Shown here: one piece after another, positions 1-7,764 of the stretch
Layout of the letters: each line of letters begins with the position of its first letter
Position numbering within the stretch: position 1 is the stretch's first letter
Assembly (NCBI GenBank): GCA_963976865.1
Contig: CAXBLY010000004.1
Coordinates: forward strand, 62,001-126,000
DNA: 64,000 bases
Direction: 5' to 3'
Source: UBA1858 sp963976865
Lineage (GTDB): Bacteria; Pseudomonadota; Gammaproteobacteria; UBA4575
The notes under the pieces: generated by a model
Seen by the model: the letters and a program-made list of their open reading frames with translations, nothing else
What the model was told of the DNA's origin: nothing
Database searches by the model: none
Translations under genes and position numbers: made by a program

Positions 1-103
1 AGGCCACTAAGACGACGATCATAACAAAGTGTATCAACACCATCTGACACTGAATGCTACGCTCACCGGATTTATGAGCTGAGTATTATATTTGAGGATA
101 TAG

Positions 104-180
104 TGGTAGCGGGGGCAGGATTTGAACCTGCGACCTTCGGGTTATGAGCCCGACGAGCTGCCAGACTGCTCCACCCCGCA
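104..180 (-). tRNA. initiator tRNA-fMet (CAT)
   Basis: The minus strand folds as a 77-nt cloverleaf with anticodon CAT, the three consecutive G:C pairs at the base of the anticodon stem (GGG/CCC) that mark initiator tRNAs, and an encoded CCA end. Positions 1 and 72 are both T, so the end of the acceptor stem is unpaired; this is the expected initiator property, although C1·A72 is the form in E. coli. It lies 115 bp downstream of nuoN and has its own promoter-like sequence. In many gammaproteobacteria this tRNA precedes rimP-nusA-infB, which would lie beyond the left edge. Confidence 0.97.
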
Positions 181-240
181 TCAATATGATAGGCATCGAA
201 ACAAGTATTAGAACTTACCCCGAGTCAGTCTGAGCGAGGG

Positions 241-269
241 AGTGTACGCAGCTAATCGTTATATTTCAA
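241..269 (-). promoter_or_regulatory. sigma70 promoter of the initiator tRNA
   Basis: On the minus strand TTGAAA (264-269) and TACACT (241-246) are separated by exactly 17 bp, followed by a C-rich stretch as in stringently controlled stable-RNA promoters. The predicted start lies about 60 nt before the mature tRNA, just downstream of nuoN. Confidence 0.6.
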
Positions 270-295
270 GGACGTTGAAAGCGAGTGTTTTCTGA

Positions 296-1723
296 TCAGC
301 CTATCGCTTGTCTGCACAGTTCAATTAACATCTGTGGGAATAGAAATAACCCTACAACCAATAAAGTATGAATGCTGAGCACAGATATATGTCCAGTTGG
401 CATTACTTCTCTTTGAATAACTTCGCCTTCCTCAAAATACATAAGCTTGATCACACGAAGATAATAGAAAGCACCAATAACGGAAGCTATCACGGCAACA
501 ATAGCCAAACCTATCCCCCCGTTAGCAACTAATGCCTGAAGCACATTTAATTTGGCATAAAAACCAACTGTCATTGGGATACCTGCCATAGAGAACATTA
601 ACAGCAGCATTAAAAATGCTAACCAGGGATATGGTTTTGACAAACCTTTCAAATCATCCAGGTTTTCTAATCTGTGATTCATTCTTTCTGCACATAACAA
701 AATACCAAACACTGCCGAGCTCATTAATGCGTAAGTCAGCGTGTAAAACAACGCAGCAGAGTAGCCGGTACTATCTCCTATCAATAACCCCAGTAGAATG
801 TAGCCAACATGACCGATTGTTGAGTAACCCAACATTCGCCTTAGATTGCTTTGAGAAATGGCAATTATATTGCCAGCTGTTAATGACAATAAAGCAAGCA
901 CTATCAGTGATTGCTGCCAGTATTCATGCATGTACTGCAACCCATCCATCAGCAGCCTCAATGCCAACAGCAGACCGGCAATTTTGGGAACGCTGGCAAT
1001 TAATAGCGTGACTGGTAACGGTGCACCCTGGTACACATCGGGTAACCACATATGAAAAGGAACTGCACCAAGCTTAAATGCCAAACCGATCACTATAAAA
1101 ATCACTGCTGTGATAATACCGATACCCATTTCGTTTTCCACGCTGAGATCTGACAAGTACAGGGTCCCCGTCAATCCGTAGAGCAATGAAATTCCATAGA
1201 GCAGGAAACCCGATGCGATTGCACCCAGTACAAAATACTTAATCGCTGCTTCCGAACTGACGGAATTATCTCTATTCATTGCTACCAGGGCATACATTGA
1301 TAACGAGAGTAACTCCAGCCCCAAATATACCATTAGCAAATGATTTGCCGAACTTATCAGCATCATCCCAAGCAATGAGAACAAGGCTAATGCGTAATAT
1401 TCTCCTCGCGGGTAGTCATGTCTGTTTATAAATCCTCTTGAATACAGCATTACAACTATCATGAATACACACATAGATGACTTTGCCAGTACAGACAAAT
1501 CATCATCTATGTAAAATCCATTAAACAGCTCTATAGCCTGTCCTGTAAATGGGCGCGCACATAAATAAAGGGTCGCCCACAGAACTGCTTGCGTTAGTAC
1601 AAATGTCCAGTGACTCTTTAAAGGCATAAATGCACCAGCCAACAACACGATACATGCGCCCAGCAACAAGACAATTTCCGGCACTGCGCTAATGTATTCA
1701 ATAATCACGGGGTCTATCTGCAT
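296..1723 (-). CDS. nuoN: NADH-quinone oxidoreductase subunit N
   Basis: Inner-membrane antiporter-like subunit of complex I, part of the proton-translocating arm. The 475 residues are almost entirely hydrophobic segments (about 14), with the family's conserved lysines and the stretch PFHMWLPDVYQGAP near the middle, typical of NuoN/Mrp-type subunits. It is the last gene of the nuoA-N operon, starting 1 bp after nuoM; length matches the family (about 480). The next gene in the same direction is the initiator tRNA, which has its own promoter. Confidence 0.97.
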   Translation of the reverse strand: MQIDPVIIEYISAVPEIVLLLGACIVLLAGAFMPLKSHWTFVLTQAVLWATLYLCARPFTGQAIELFNGFYIDDDLSVLAKSSMCVFMIVVMLYSRGFINRHDYPRGEYYALALFSLLGMMLISSANHLLMVYLGLELLSLSMYALVAMNRDNSVSSEAAIKYFVLGAIASGFLLYGISLLYGLTGTLYLSDLSVENEMGIGIITAVIFIVIGLAFKLGAVPFHMWLPDVYQGAPLPVTLLIASVPKIAGLLLALRLLMDGLQYMHEYWQQSLIVLALLSLTAGNIIAISQSNLRRMLGYSTIGHVGYILLGLLIGDSTGYSAALFYTLTYALMSSAVFGILLCAERMNHRLENLDDLKGLSKPYPWLAFLMLLLMFSMAGIPMTVGFYAKLNVLQALVANGGIGLAIVAVIASVIGAFYYLRVIKLMYFEEGEVIQREVMPTGHISVLSIHTLLVVGLFLFPQMLIELCRQAIG

Positions 1724-1724
1724 A

Positions 1725-3227
1725 TCATAAAACCTTTGTTACCAATGCCAGATCAAGCACTCTTACCAGTGAGGGTTGCAGATATTCCACCAGAGGTGCA
1801 GGCCAGACACCTAATGCAATCACCATCAGCGCCAATGTTAATAAGATTAAAAATTCTCTAGTTGTAACGTCACTCAAAGCAGCAACAGAATCATTTAACA
1901 CTTCACCAAAAATTACTCGTTTCACCAGCCACAAAGAATAAGCTGCACCGACAATCAAGGTGATAGCAGCCAGTGCGGCATACCATAAACTTGCATCAAA
2001 GCTGGCAACGATGACCATGAATTCTCCAACAAAACCAGAAGTGCCCGGCAGACCAGAATTTGCCATCGCAAATAACACCATCAACGCTGCAAATACCGGC
2101 ATGCTATTAACTACGCCCTGATAATCTTCTATGTTTCGTGAATGCATACGATCATATAAAACACCTACACATAAAAATAACGCACCTGAAATAAATCCAT
2201 GCGAGATCATTTGTATCATACCGCCCTGTAATGCCAGCATTTGAAAATCAGTATTGTCGGCACTAATTTGGTATATGACGAAAAAACCCAGCGTGACAAA
2301 ACCCATGTGAGCTATCGAGGAATAGGCAATAAGCTTTTTCATGTCTTTTTGCGCGAGAGCAACAAACCCGATATATACAATAGCAATTAACGATATTGTA
2401 ATTAACAGCCAGTCAAGTTCACGACTTGCATCGGGTGTTATTGGCAGGTTGAAACGTAAAAAACCATAGCCACCAATTTTCAGCATAATAGCTGCAAGAA
2501 TTACCGAACCGCCCGTAGGCGCTTCAACATGCGCATCAGGCAACCAGGTATGTACTGGCCACATAGGCACCTTTACTGCAAATGCGATTAGAAATGCTAA
2601 AAATATTGGTATTTGAACATTCAGAGGAATAACCGCAGTCGATAACTGCGCAATCTCAAATGTGCCTGTTTTTGCATACAAAAAAAGCAATGCAATTAAC
2701 ATGAACACCGATCCTAAAAATGTATACAGGAAAAACTTGACGGTTGCATATACGCGTCTCGGTCCACCCCATATTCCAATAATAAGAAACATTGGAATAA
2801 GCATGGCTTCAAAGAACACATAAAACAGCATTGCATCCAAAGCACAGAACACACCGACCATTAAACCTTCGAGCAACAGGAATGCTGCGAGGTAGTGATG
2901 GATCTGATGTTTTATATTTGTCCAGCTCGCAATGACGACAACCAACGTCATAAATACTGTCAGTACAATAAGTGTGATCGAAATTGCATCGACACCTAAT
3001 GCATAATAGATATCAAACGATTCAATCCAGCGATGTTTCTCAACAAACTGCATTTGTGCCGTGATGTGAGATCTTGAAATCAGTAATATCGCAAGTATCA
3101 TTTCCACTATTGACACTAGCAAGGCAAACCATTTCATTCCCTCGCCGATCTCCCTGCCCATCAGCATAATCAGGATAGCCGCAAATACAGGCATCCAGAT
3201 CAACAAACTGAGAATAGGTATATCCAT
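1725..3227 (-). CDS. nuoM: NADH-quinone oxidoreductase subunit M
   Basis: Antiporter-like proton-pumping subunit of complex I, 500 residues, about 14 membrane segments. The family hallmark PMWPVHTWLPDAHVEAPTGG lies near residue 230 and a conserved ALLFLYAKTG-like segment precedes it; a glutamate in the FYVFFEAMLIPMFLIIG segment (near residue 140) corresponds to the essential TM5 glutamate. Located between nuoL (6 bp gap) and nuoN (1 bp gap), in canonical order. Confidence 0.98.
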   Translation of the reverse strand: MDIPILSLLIWMPVFAAILIMLMGREIGEGMKWFALLVSIVEMILAILLISRSHITAQMQFVEKHRWIESFDIYYALGVDAISITLIVLTVFMTLVVVIASWTNIKHQIHHYLAAFLLLEGLMVGVFCALDAMLFYVFFEAMLIPMFLIIGIWGGPRRVYATVKFFLYTFLGSVFMLIALLFLYAKTGTFEIAQLSTAVIPLNVQIPIFLAFLIAFAVKVPMWPVHTWLPDAHVEAPTGGSVILAAIMLKIGGYGFLRFNLPITPDASRELDWLLITISLIAIVYIGFVALAQKDMKKLIAYSSIAHMGFVTLGFFVIYQISADNTDFQMLALQGGMIQMISHGFISGALFLCVGVLYDRMHSRNIEDYQGVVNSMPVFAALMVLFAMANSGLPGTSGFVGEFMVIVASFDASLWYAALAAITLIVGAAYSLWLVKRVIFGEVLNDSVAALSDVTTREFLILLTLALMVIALGVWPAPLVEYLQPSLVRVLDLALVTKVL

Positions 3228-3233
3228 ATGTAT

Positions 3234-5192
3234 TTAAATCTGAAAATAAAAAAAGGTTAACAGCCCAAGCAAGCCGATAATCATGGCAAAGGCATATTGA
3301 TACAAATAGCCACTCTGGAATTTACGCAACTGTGAGGACACTCCCCTGACCAGATTTGCCGTCCCGTTGACCATTAGGCCATCAATCAGAATACGATCCC
3401 CAAGTGCGGATGCTGCCTTACCGATTCCCACTCCCAGCCGGGCAAAGCCCTTGATATACAACCAGTCGAAACCGTATTTTCTGGTGAGAATATAATTGGG
3501 AAGGGCAAAAACCGGCGCAACTAATTTTGGAATGCCTGGAGCCAGCGAATAACATAACCAGGCTAGTGCCACGCCAGCCAGCAACAGTAAAAATGCAGTT
3601 GTCATAAAGCCGTGTGTCACCATTGCCAAGGCACCATGAAAATGGCTCGCCATTTTTTCCATAACGCCGTGTTGCTCACTAACGTGAATAGAAGCTGCAA
3701 AGAAATCACCATAAACCATTGGCTCTATCGCGTATCCTGCAAATACACTACAAATAGCCAATAAAATTAACGGCACTGTCACTACTTTTGGCGTTTCATG
3801 AACATGGGAATATGTCTCCTCGTCCATGCGCGGCTTTCCATGGAACACCAGAAGAAATAATCTCAGCGAATAAAATGCGGTGACAAACACACCAGATAGC
3901 ACCATCCAGTACACGTAATTCGCACCTGGCAATTCAGACAAATGTACAGCTTCAACAATAGATTCCTTGGAGAAGAACCCGGAAAAAGCAGGAAACCCAA
4001 TCAGTGCCAGAGTACCAATTAAAGAAGTCACATAGGTGACTGGCATGCGTTTCCATAAGCCACCCATCTTTCGTATATCCTGTTCATGATGCATGGCAAT
4101 AATGACTGAGCCGGCAGCTAAAAATAACAGCGCCTTGAAAAAGGCATGCGTATAAAGATGAAAAATAGCCAACGAGTATGCCGACACACCTAATGCCACA
4201 GTCATGTAACCCAGCTGGGACAGGGTGGAATAGGCGACCACTTTTTTTATATCGTCCTGCACCATGGCGACCAGTCCCATGAAAAAAGCAGTGATCGCTC
4301 CAACAAACATAATAAACAGCAAGGCAGTCTCGCTTAATTCAAATAATGGAGACATACGTGCCACCATAAATATGCCTGCCGTCACCATGGTTGCTGCGTG
4401 TATCAATGCAGAAATGGGCGTTGGTCCTTCCATTGAATCCGGCAACCATACATGCAGCGGTACTTGCGCTGATTTGCCCATTGCACCGACAAATAAGGCG
4501 ATACAAATAAATGTAATCAGCGGCACTTCAAGCGAATCTGTTACTTTCAGAGTCGATTCTGTCAAATTAGGCGCGACAGAGAAAACCTGCGCATAATCCA
4601 GACTGTTAGTTGTAGCCGCAATCGCTGCTATTCCTAGCAGGAATCCAAAATCACCTACCCTATTTACCAGAAAGGCCTTGATGTTCGCCAAAACAGCAGA
4701 AGGCCTGGTATACCAAAAACCAATCAGTAAATATGACACCAGTCCAACGGCTTCCCAGCCAAAAAATAACTGTAAGAAGTTATTTGACATCACCAGCATC
4801 AACATGGAAAACGTAAACAGGGAGATATAGCTGAAGAAACGTTTATAGCCTGGGTCTTCATGCATATAACCGATTGTATATATATGCACCATGAGTGATA
4901 CGGAAGTCACCACAATCATCATGATTGCAGTTAACGAATCAATTAAAAAACCAATCCCCAGGGAAAAGCCACCTATTTCTGCCCACTCGTAAACAGAAAA
5001 GTTTTGCGGAGCAAATTCAGTCTGTAGCAACTGGTAAAAAATAAGCCCCGATGACACTAGTGAGATCGTTACACCACCAATTGTAATGATATGCGCATGC
5101 GACCTGGCCAACCATTTACCAAACAAGCCAACCACCACCGAACCTAGTAAAGGTGCAATAACAGTAATTAAAGATAATTGAAGAATGGACAT
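3234..5192 (-). CDS. nuoL: NADH-quinone oxidoreductase subunit L
   Basis: Largest antiporter-like subunit of complex I, 652 residues, with about 16 membrane segments and the long C-terminal lateral helix expected of NuoL. Recognisable motifs are FFGWEAVGLVSYLLIGFWY near residue 145 and AQVPLHVWLPDSMEGPTPIS near residue 245, which carry residues of the proton path. It begins 3 bp after the nuoK stop. Slightly longer than E. coli NuoL (613), as in many other proteobacteria. Confidence 0.98.
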   Translation of the reverse strand: MSILQLSLITVIAPLLGSVVVGLFGKWLARSHAHIITIGGVTISLVSSGLIFYQLLQTEFAPQNFSVYEWAEIGGFSLGIGFLIDSLTAIMMIVVTSVSLMVHIYTIGYMHEDPGYKRFFSYISLFTFSMLMLVMSNNFLQLFFGWEAVGLVSYLLIGFWYTRPSAVLANIKAFLVNRVGDFGFLLGIAAIAATTNSLDYAQVFSVAPNLTESTLKVTDSLEVPLITFICIALFVGAMGKSAQVPLHVWLPDSMEGPTPISALIHAATMVTAGIFMVARMSPLFELSETALLFIMFVGAITAFFMGLVAMVQDDIKKVVAYSTLSQLGYMTVALGVSAYSLAIFHLYTHAFFKALLFLAAGSVIIAMHHEQDIRKMGGLWKRMPVTYVTSLIGTLALIGFPAFSGFFSKESIVEAVHLSELPGANYVYWMVLSGVFVTAFYSLRLFLLVFHGKPRMDEETYSHVHETPKVVTVPLILLAICSVFAGYAIEPMVYGDFFAASIHVSEQHGVMEKMASHFHGALAMVTHGFMTTAFLLLLAGVALAWLCYSLAPGIPKLVAPVFALPNYILTRKYGFDWLYIKGFARLGVGIGKAASALGDRILIDGLMVNGTANLVRGVSSQLRKFQSGYLYQYAFAMIIGLLGLLTFFYFQI

Positions 5193-5195
5193 CGG

Positions 5196-5501
5196 TTAAC
5201 CTTTCATCTCATCAAGGTCCTGAACATTAATAGTTCCACGATTACGAAAGACCACAACAAGTATCGCCAGGCCAATCGCAGCTTCTGCTGCGGCTACTGT
5301 CAGTATAAAGAATACAAACACCTGCCCAGCCAGATCATCCAGGTAATAGGAGAACGCAACGAAATTCATATTCACTGCCAGCAACATCAATTCTATTGAC
5401 ATTAACAATACAATTAAATTTTTGCGGTTCATGAATATGCCTGCGACAGCTAATGAAAACAAAATCGCTCCGAGCACTAAAAAATGTGTGATTGTAATCA
5501 T
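5196..5501 (-). CDS. nuoK: NADH-quinone oxidoreductase subunit K
   Basis: Small membrane subunit of complex I (101 residues, three membrane helices) with conserved membrane glutamates in the segments LIVLLMSIELMLLAVNMNF and VAAAEAAIGLAI. The open frame extends 19 codons further upstream into nuoJ, but the ATG at 5501 gives the standard length and N-terminus (MITITHFLVL) and lies 7 bp after the nuoJ stop codon, so I take this start. Confidence 0.95.
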   Translation of the reverse strand: MITITHFLVLGAILFSLAVAGIFMNRKNLIVLLMSIELMLLAVNMNFVAFSYYLDDLAGQVFVFFILTVAAAEAAIGLAILVVVFRNRGTINVQDLDEMKG

Positions 5502-5508
5502 CTCTATA

Positions 5509-6114
5509 TCACTTAAAGTTTTTCTTGTTTTCGCTAGGCAAAGACACAATTCGTACACGATCTTTTGCTTTTACCTTGATTTGGTCAGCAGGATTCTGGC
5601 TATGCGTGTGAATGCGATGGCGTAATGTCAAAACGATTGCTGCAATAATGGCTACCAATAAAATCACTGCCGCGGTTTCAAATGCTAATAAATAATCGGT
5701 ATAGAGTATTTTGCCCAGTTCATGCGTATTCCCAAGCTCAGATACAAAGTGTGACTCACGTTCAACCTTGAATTCTTTAGAGATAACCACAAGTACCAGT
5801 TCAGCAATCATTATCAGGGAAACAACAATTGCCACCGGCATAAATTTTACGAAGCCTTCTCGTATCTGATCTGTATTGATATTCAGCATCATCACTACAA
5901 ATAAAAACAACACCATTACCGCTCCGACATAGACCAGTACCAGTACAATGGCGAGAAACTCAGCCTCAAGCAACAGCCATATTGCTGATGAAGTAAAAAA
6001 CACCAGCACTAGACTCAGTATTGAAAACACCGGGTTTTTTGCAGTAATCATACGCAATGCAGCGGCCACCATAATGGTTGCAAAAAAGTAAAATATGATT
6101 AGTTGTAATGACAT
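5509..6114 (-). CDS. nuoJ: NADH-quinone oxidoreductase subunit J
   Basis: Membrane subunit of complex I, 201 residues with five hydrophobic helices. The segment LAIVLVLVYVGAVMVLFLFV near residue 55 is the NuoJ signature containing the pi-bulge helix that moves during turnover. The C-terminal 30 residues are charged and cytoplasmic. It sits between nuoI (18 bp gap) and nuoK, in canonical order. Confidence 0.97.
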   Translation of the reverse strand: MSLQLIIFYFFATIMVAAALRMITAKNPVFSILSLVLVFFTSSAIWLLLEAEFLAIVLVLVYVGAVMVLFLFVVMMLNINTDQIREGFVKFMPVAIVVSLIMIAELVLVVISKEFKVERESHFVSELGNTHELGKILYTDYLLAFETAAVILLVAIIAAIVLTLRHRIHTHSQNPADQIKVKAKDRVRIVSLPSENKKNFK

Positions 6115-6132
6115 ATTAATTAAGCAGATATT

Positions 6133-6612
6133 TTATCGATACATTGCATCTGTCTCGCGATCCTGTGCAATCTGTTCTTCGTATTGATCTCCAATAGCCA
6201 GCAAATCCTGCTTACGCATAATTTGCTCGCCCCTGTTCTCAAAGTGGTACTCAAAGTTTCTTGTTTCCACGATTGCATCAACCGGACAGGCTTCTTCACA
6301 AAATCCACAGTAAATACATTTGAATAAATCAATATCGTAGCGTGTTGTTCTTCTTGTTCCATCGTCACGTTCATCTGTATCGATAGTAATCGCCAGCGCA
6401 GGACATACTGCTTCACATAGCTTGCAACCGATACATCGTTCTTCACCGCTCGGATAACGCCTCAAAGCATGAAGACCACGGAAACGCGGAGACTGTGGTG
6501 TTTTTTCTTCAGGATACTGAATTGTTATTTTCTTTGCACCCAGCTTTTTGCCAGTTAAAGAGAGCCCCTTTAACAGTTCCCATAACGAAAAACTTTTAAG
6601 AAAATGCATCAT
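6133..6612 (-). CDS. nuoI: NADH-quinone oxidoreductase subunit I (8Fe ferredoxin)
   Basis: Peripheral-arm subunit carrying clusters N6a and N6b that pass electrons to NuoB. Two CxxCxxCxxxCP motifs are seen, CIGCKLCEAVCP near residue 60 and CIYCGFCEEACP near residue 100. The frame can start one codon further upstream at a TTG, but the ATG at 6612 follows AGGAAGG at good distance and gives 159 residues, close to the family norm of about 162. An N-terminal amphipathic helix anchors it to the membrane arm. Confidence 0.97.
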   Translation of the reverse strand: MMHFLKSFSLWELLKGLSLTGKKLGAKKITIQYPEEKTPQSPRFRGLHALRRYPSGEERCIGCKLCEAVCPALAITIDTDERDDGTRRTTRYDIDLFKCIYCGFCEEACPVDAIVETRNFEYHFENRGEQIMRKQDLLAIGDQYEEQIAQDRETDAMYR

Positions 6613-6652
6613 CAATACACCTTCCTGGCAATACGTAATTGCTTACATGTCA

Positions 6653-7762
6653 TTAATCGAACCATGGCCCTACTCCATAAGCAATCGCGACACCTTCAAC
6701 AAAAATCCAGACTAATGTCACAGGGATCAGCACTTTCCAACCCAGACGCATAATCTGGTCATAACGATAACGCGGGAATGTGGCGCGAAACCATAAGAAA
6801 CAGAAGATAAAAAATGATGTCTTTATAAGAAACCAGTGCGGTCCGGCACCAAGCAATACATCCACAAACGGAATCTTTAACATCAAGGAAAAGAATTCAA
6901 ACAGATGGATACCAACGTAGGGAATAGAAAGCAGTGACGCATACCCTTCAAAAGGACTTAACCACCCACCCATGAAAAGCAGGGCGGTTAACGCTGAAAT
7001 TAGAATGATATTGGCATACTCTGCGAGAAAGAATACCGCAAAGCCCATTCCTGAATATTCCACGTGGAACCCGGCGACAATTTCTGATTCACCTTCTGCA
7101 ACATCAAATGGCGCACGGTTAGTTTCAGCAACACCTGAGATCAAATACACTAAAAACAGGGGCAATAATGGCAACCAGTACCAGTGTGTAATTCCACCAC
7201 TTTGCTCATTAACTATATCTGTCAAATTCAAACTACCGCTCGCCATCAACACACCGACCAGCGCGAACCCCATAGCAATTTCATAAGAAACTATTTGTGC
7301 TGCGGAACGTAATGCGCCCAATAGCGCATACTTTGAATTAGAGGCCCAGCCAGCAACAATCACTCCATAGACACCCATAGATGTCAGTGCAAGGACATAC
7401 AGCAGTCCGGCATTTATATCTGAAAATTGCACACCTTCAGTGAAAGGAATGACAGCCCAGGCACCGAGTGCAGGAACAATCGACAATACAGGTGCGACAC
7501 GAAATAAAAAATGACTGGATTTACTAGGAAGAATCATCTCCTTGGTCAGCAGCTTTAGCGCATCGGCAATCGGTTGCAGCCAGCCTCTGGGCCCTACACG
7601 ATTAGGTCCGATCCGTACCTGTATATAACCAATAATTTTTCGTTCGGCAAAAGTTACATAGGCAACTGCTCCCATCAACACCAGGAGAAAGTTAACCACC
7701 AGCACAGAGGTGATAAACAAATCTCGATACAGTTCCGGGATAGCGTACCAGTGTTCCATCAT
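6653..7762 (-). CDS. nuoH: NADH-quinone oxidoreductase subunit H
   Basis: Membrane subunit that links the peripheral arm to the membrane arm and forms part of the quinone chamber. 369 residues, eight to nine helices, with motifs VTFAERKIIGYIQVRIGPNR (residues 36-55) and AETNRAPFDVAEGESEIVAG near 215 that are diagnostic of NuoH/ND1. It starts 2 bp after nuoG. A second ATG immediately follows the first; the choice changes one residue only. Confidence 0.98.
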   Translation of the reverse strand: MMEHWYAIPELYRDLFITSVLVVNFLLVLMGAVAYVTFAERKIIGYIQVRIGPNRVGPRGWLQPIADALKLLTKEMILPSKSSHFLFRVAPVLSIVPALGAWAVIPFTEGVQFSDINAGLLYVLALTSMGVYGVIVAGWASNSKYALLGALRSAAQIVSYEIAMGFALVGVLMASGSLNLTDIVNEQSGGITHWYWLPLLPLFLVYLISGVAETNRAPFDVAEGESEIVAGFHVEYSGMGFAVFFLAEYANIILISALTALLFMGGWLSPFEGYASLLSIPYVGIHLFEFFSLMLKIPFVDVLLGAGPHWFLIKTSFFIFCFLWFRATFPRYRYDQIMRLGWKVLIPVTLVWIFVEGVAIAYGVGPWFD

Positions 7763-7764
7763 CG

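Noticed and set aside
1..45. Hydrophobic open frame at the left edge on the minus strand (MVLIHFVMIVVLVA...)
   Set aside because: No ribosome-binding site, position is the usual tRNA-to-rimP leader, and the TTAGTGGCC end looks like one arm of a hairpin.
5502..5558. N-terminal extension of nuoK into nuoJ
   Set aside because: Adds 19 polar residues not found in the family and overlaps nuoJ.
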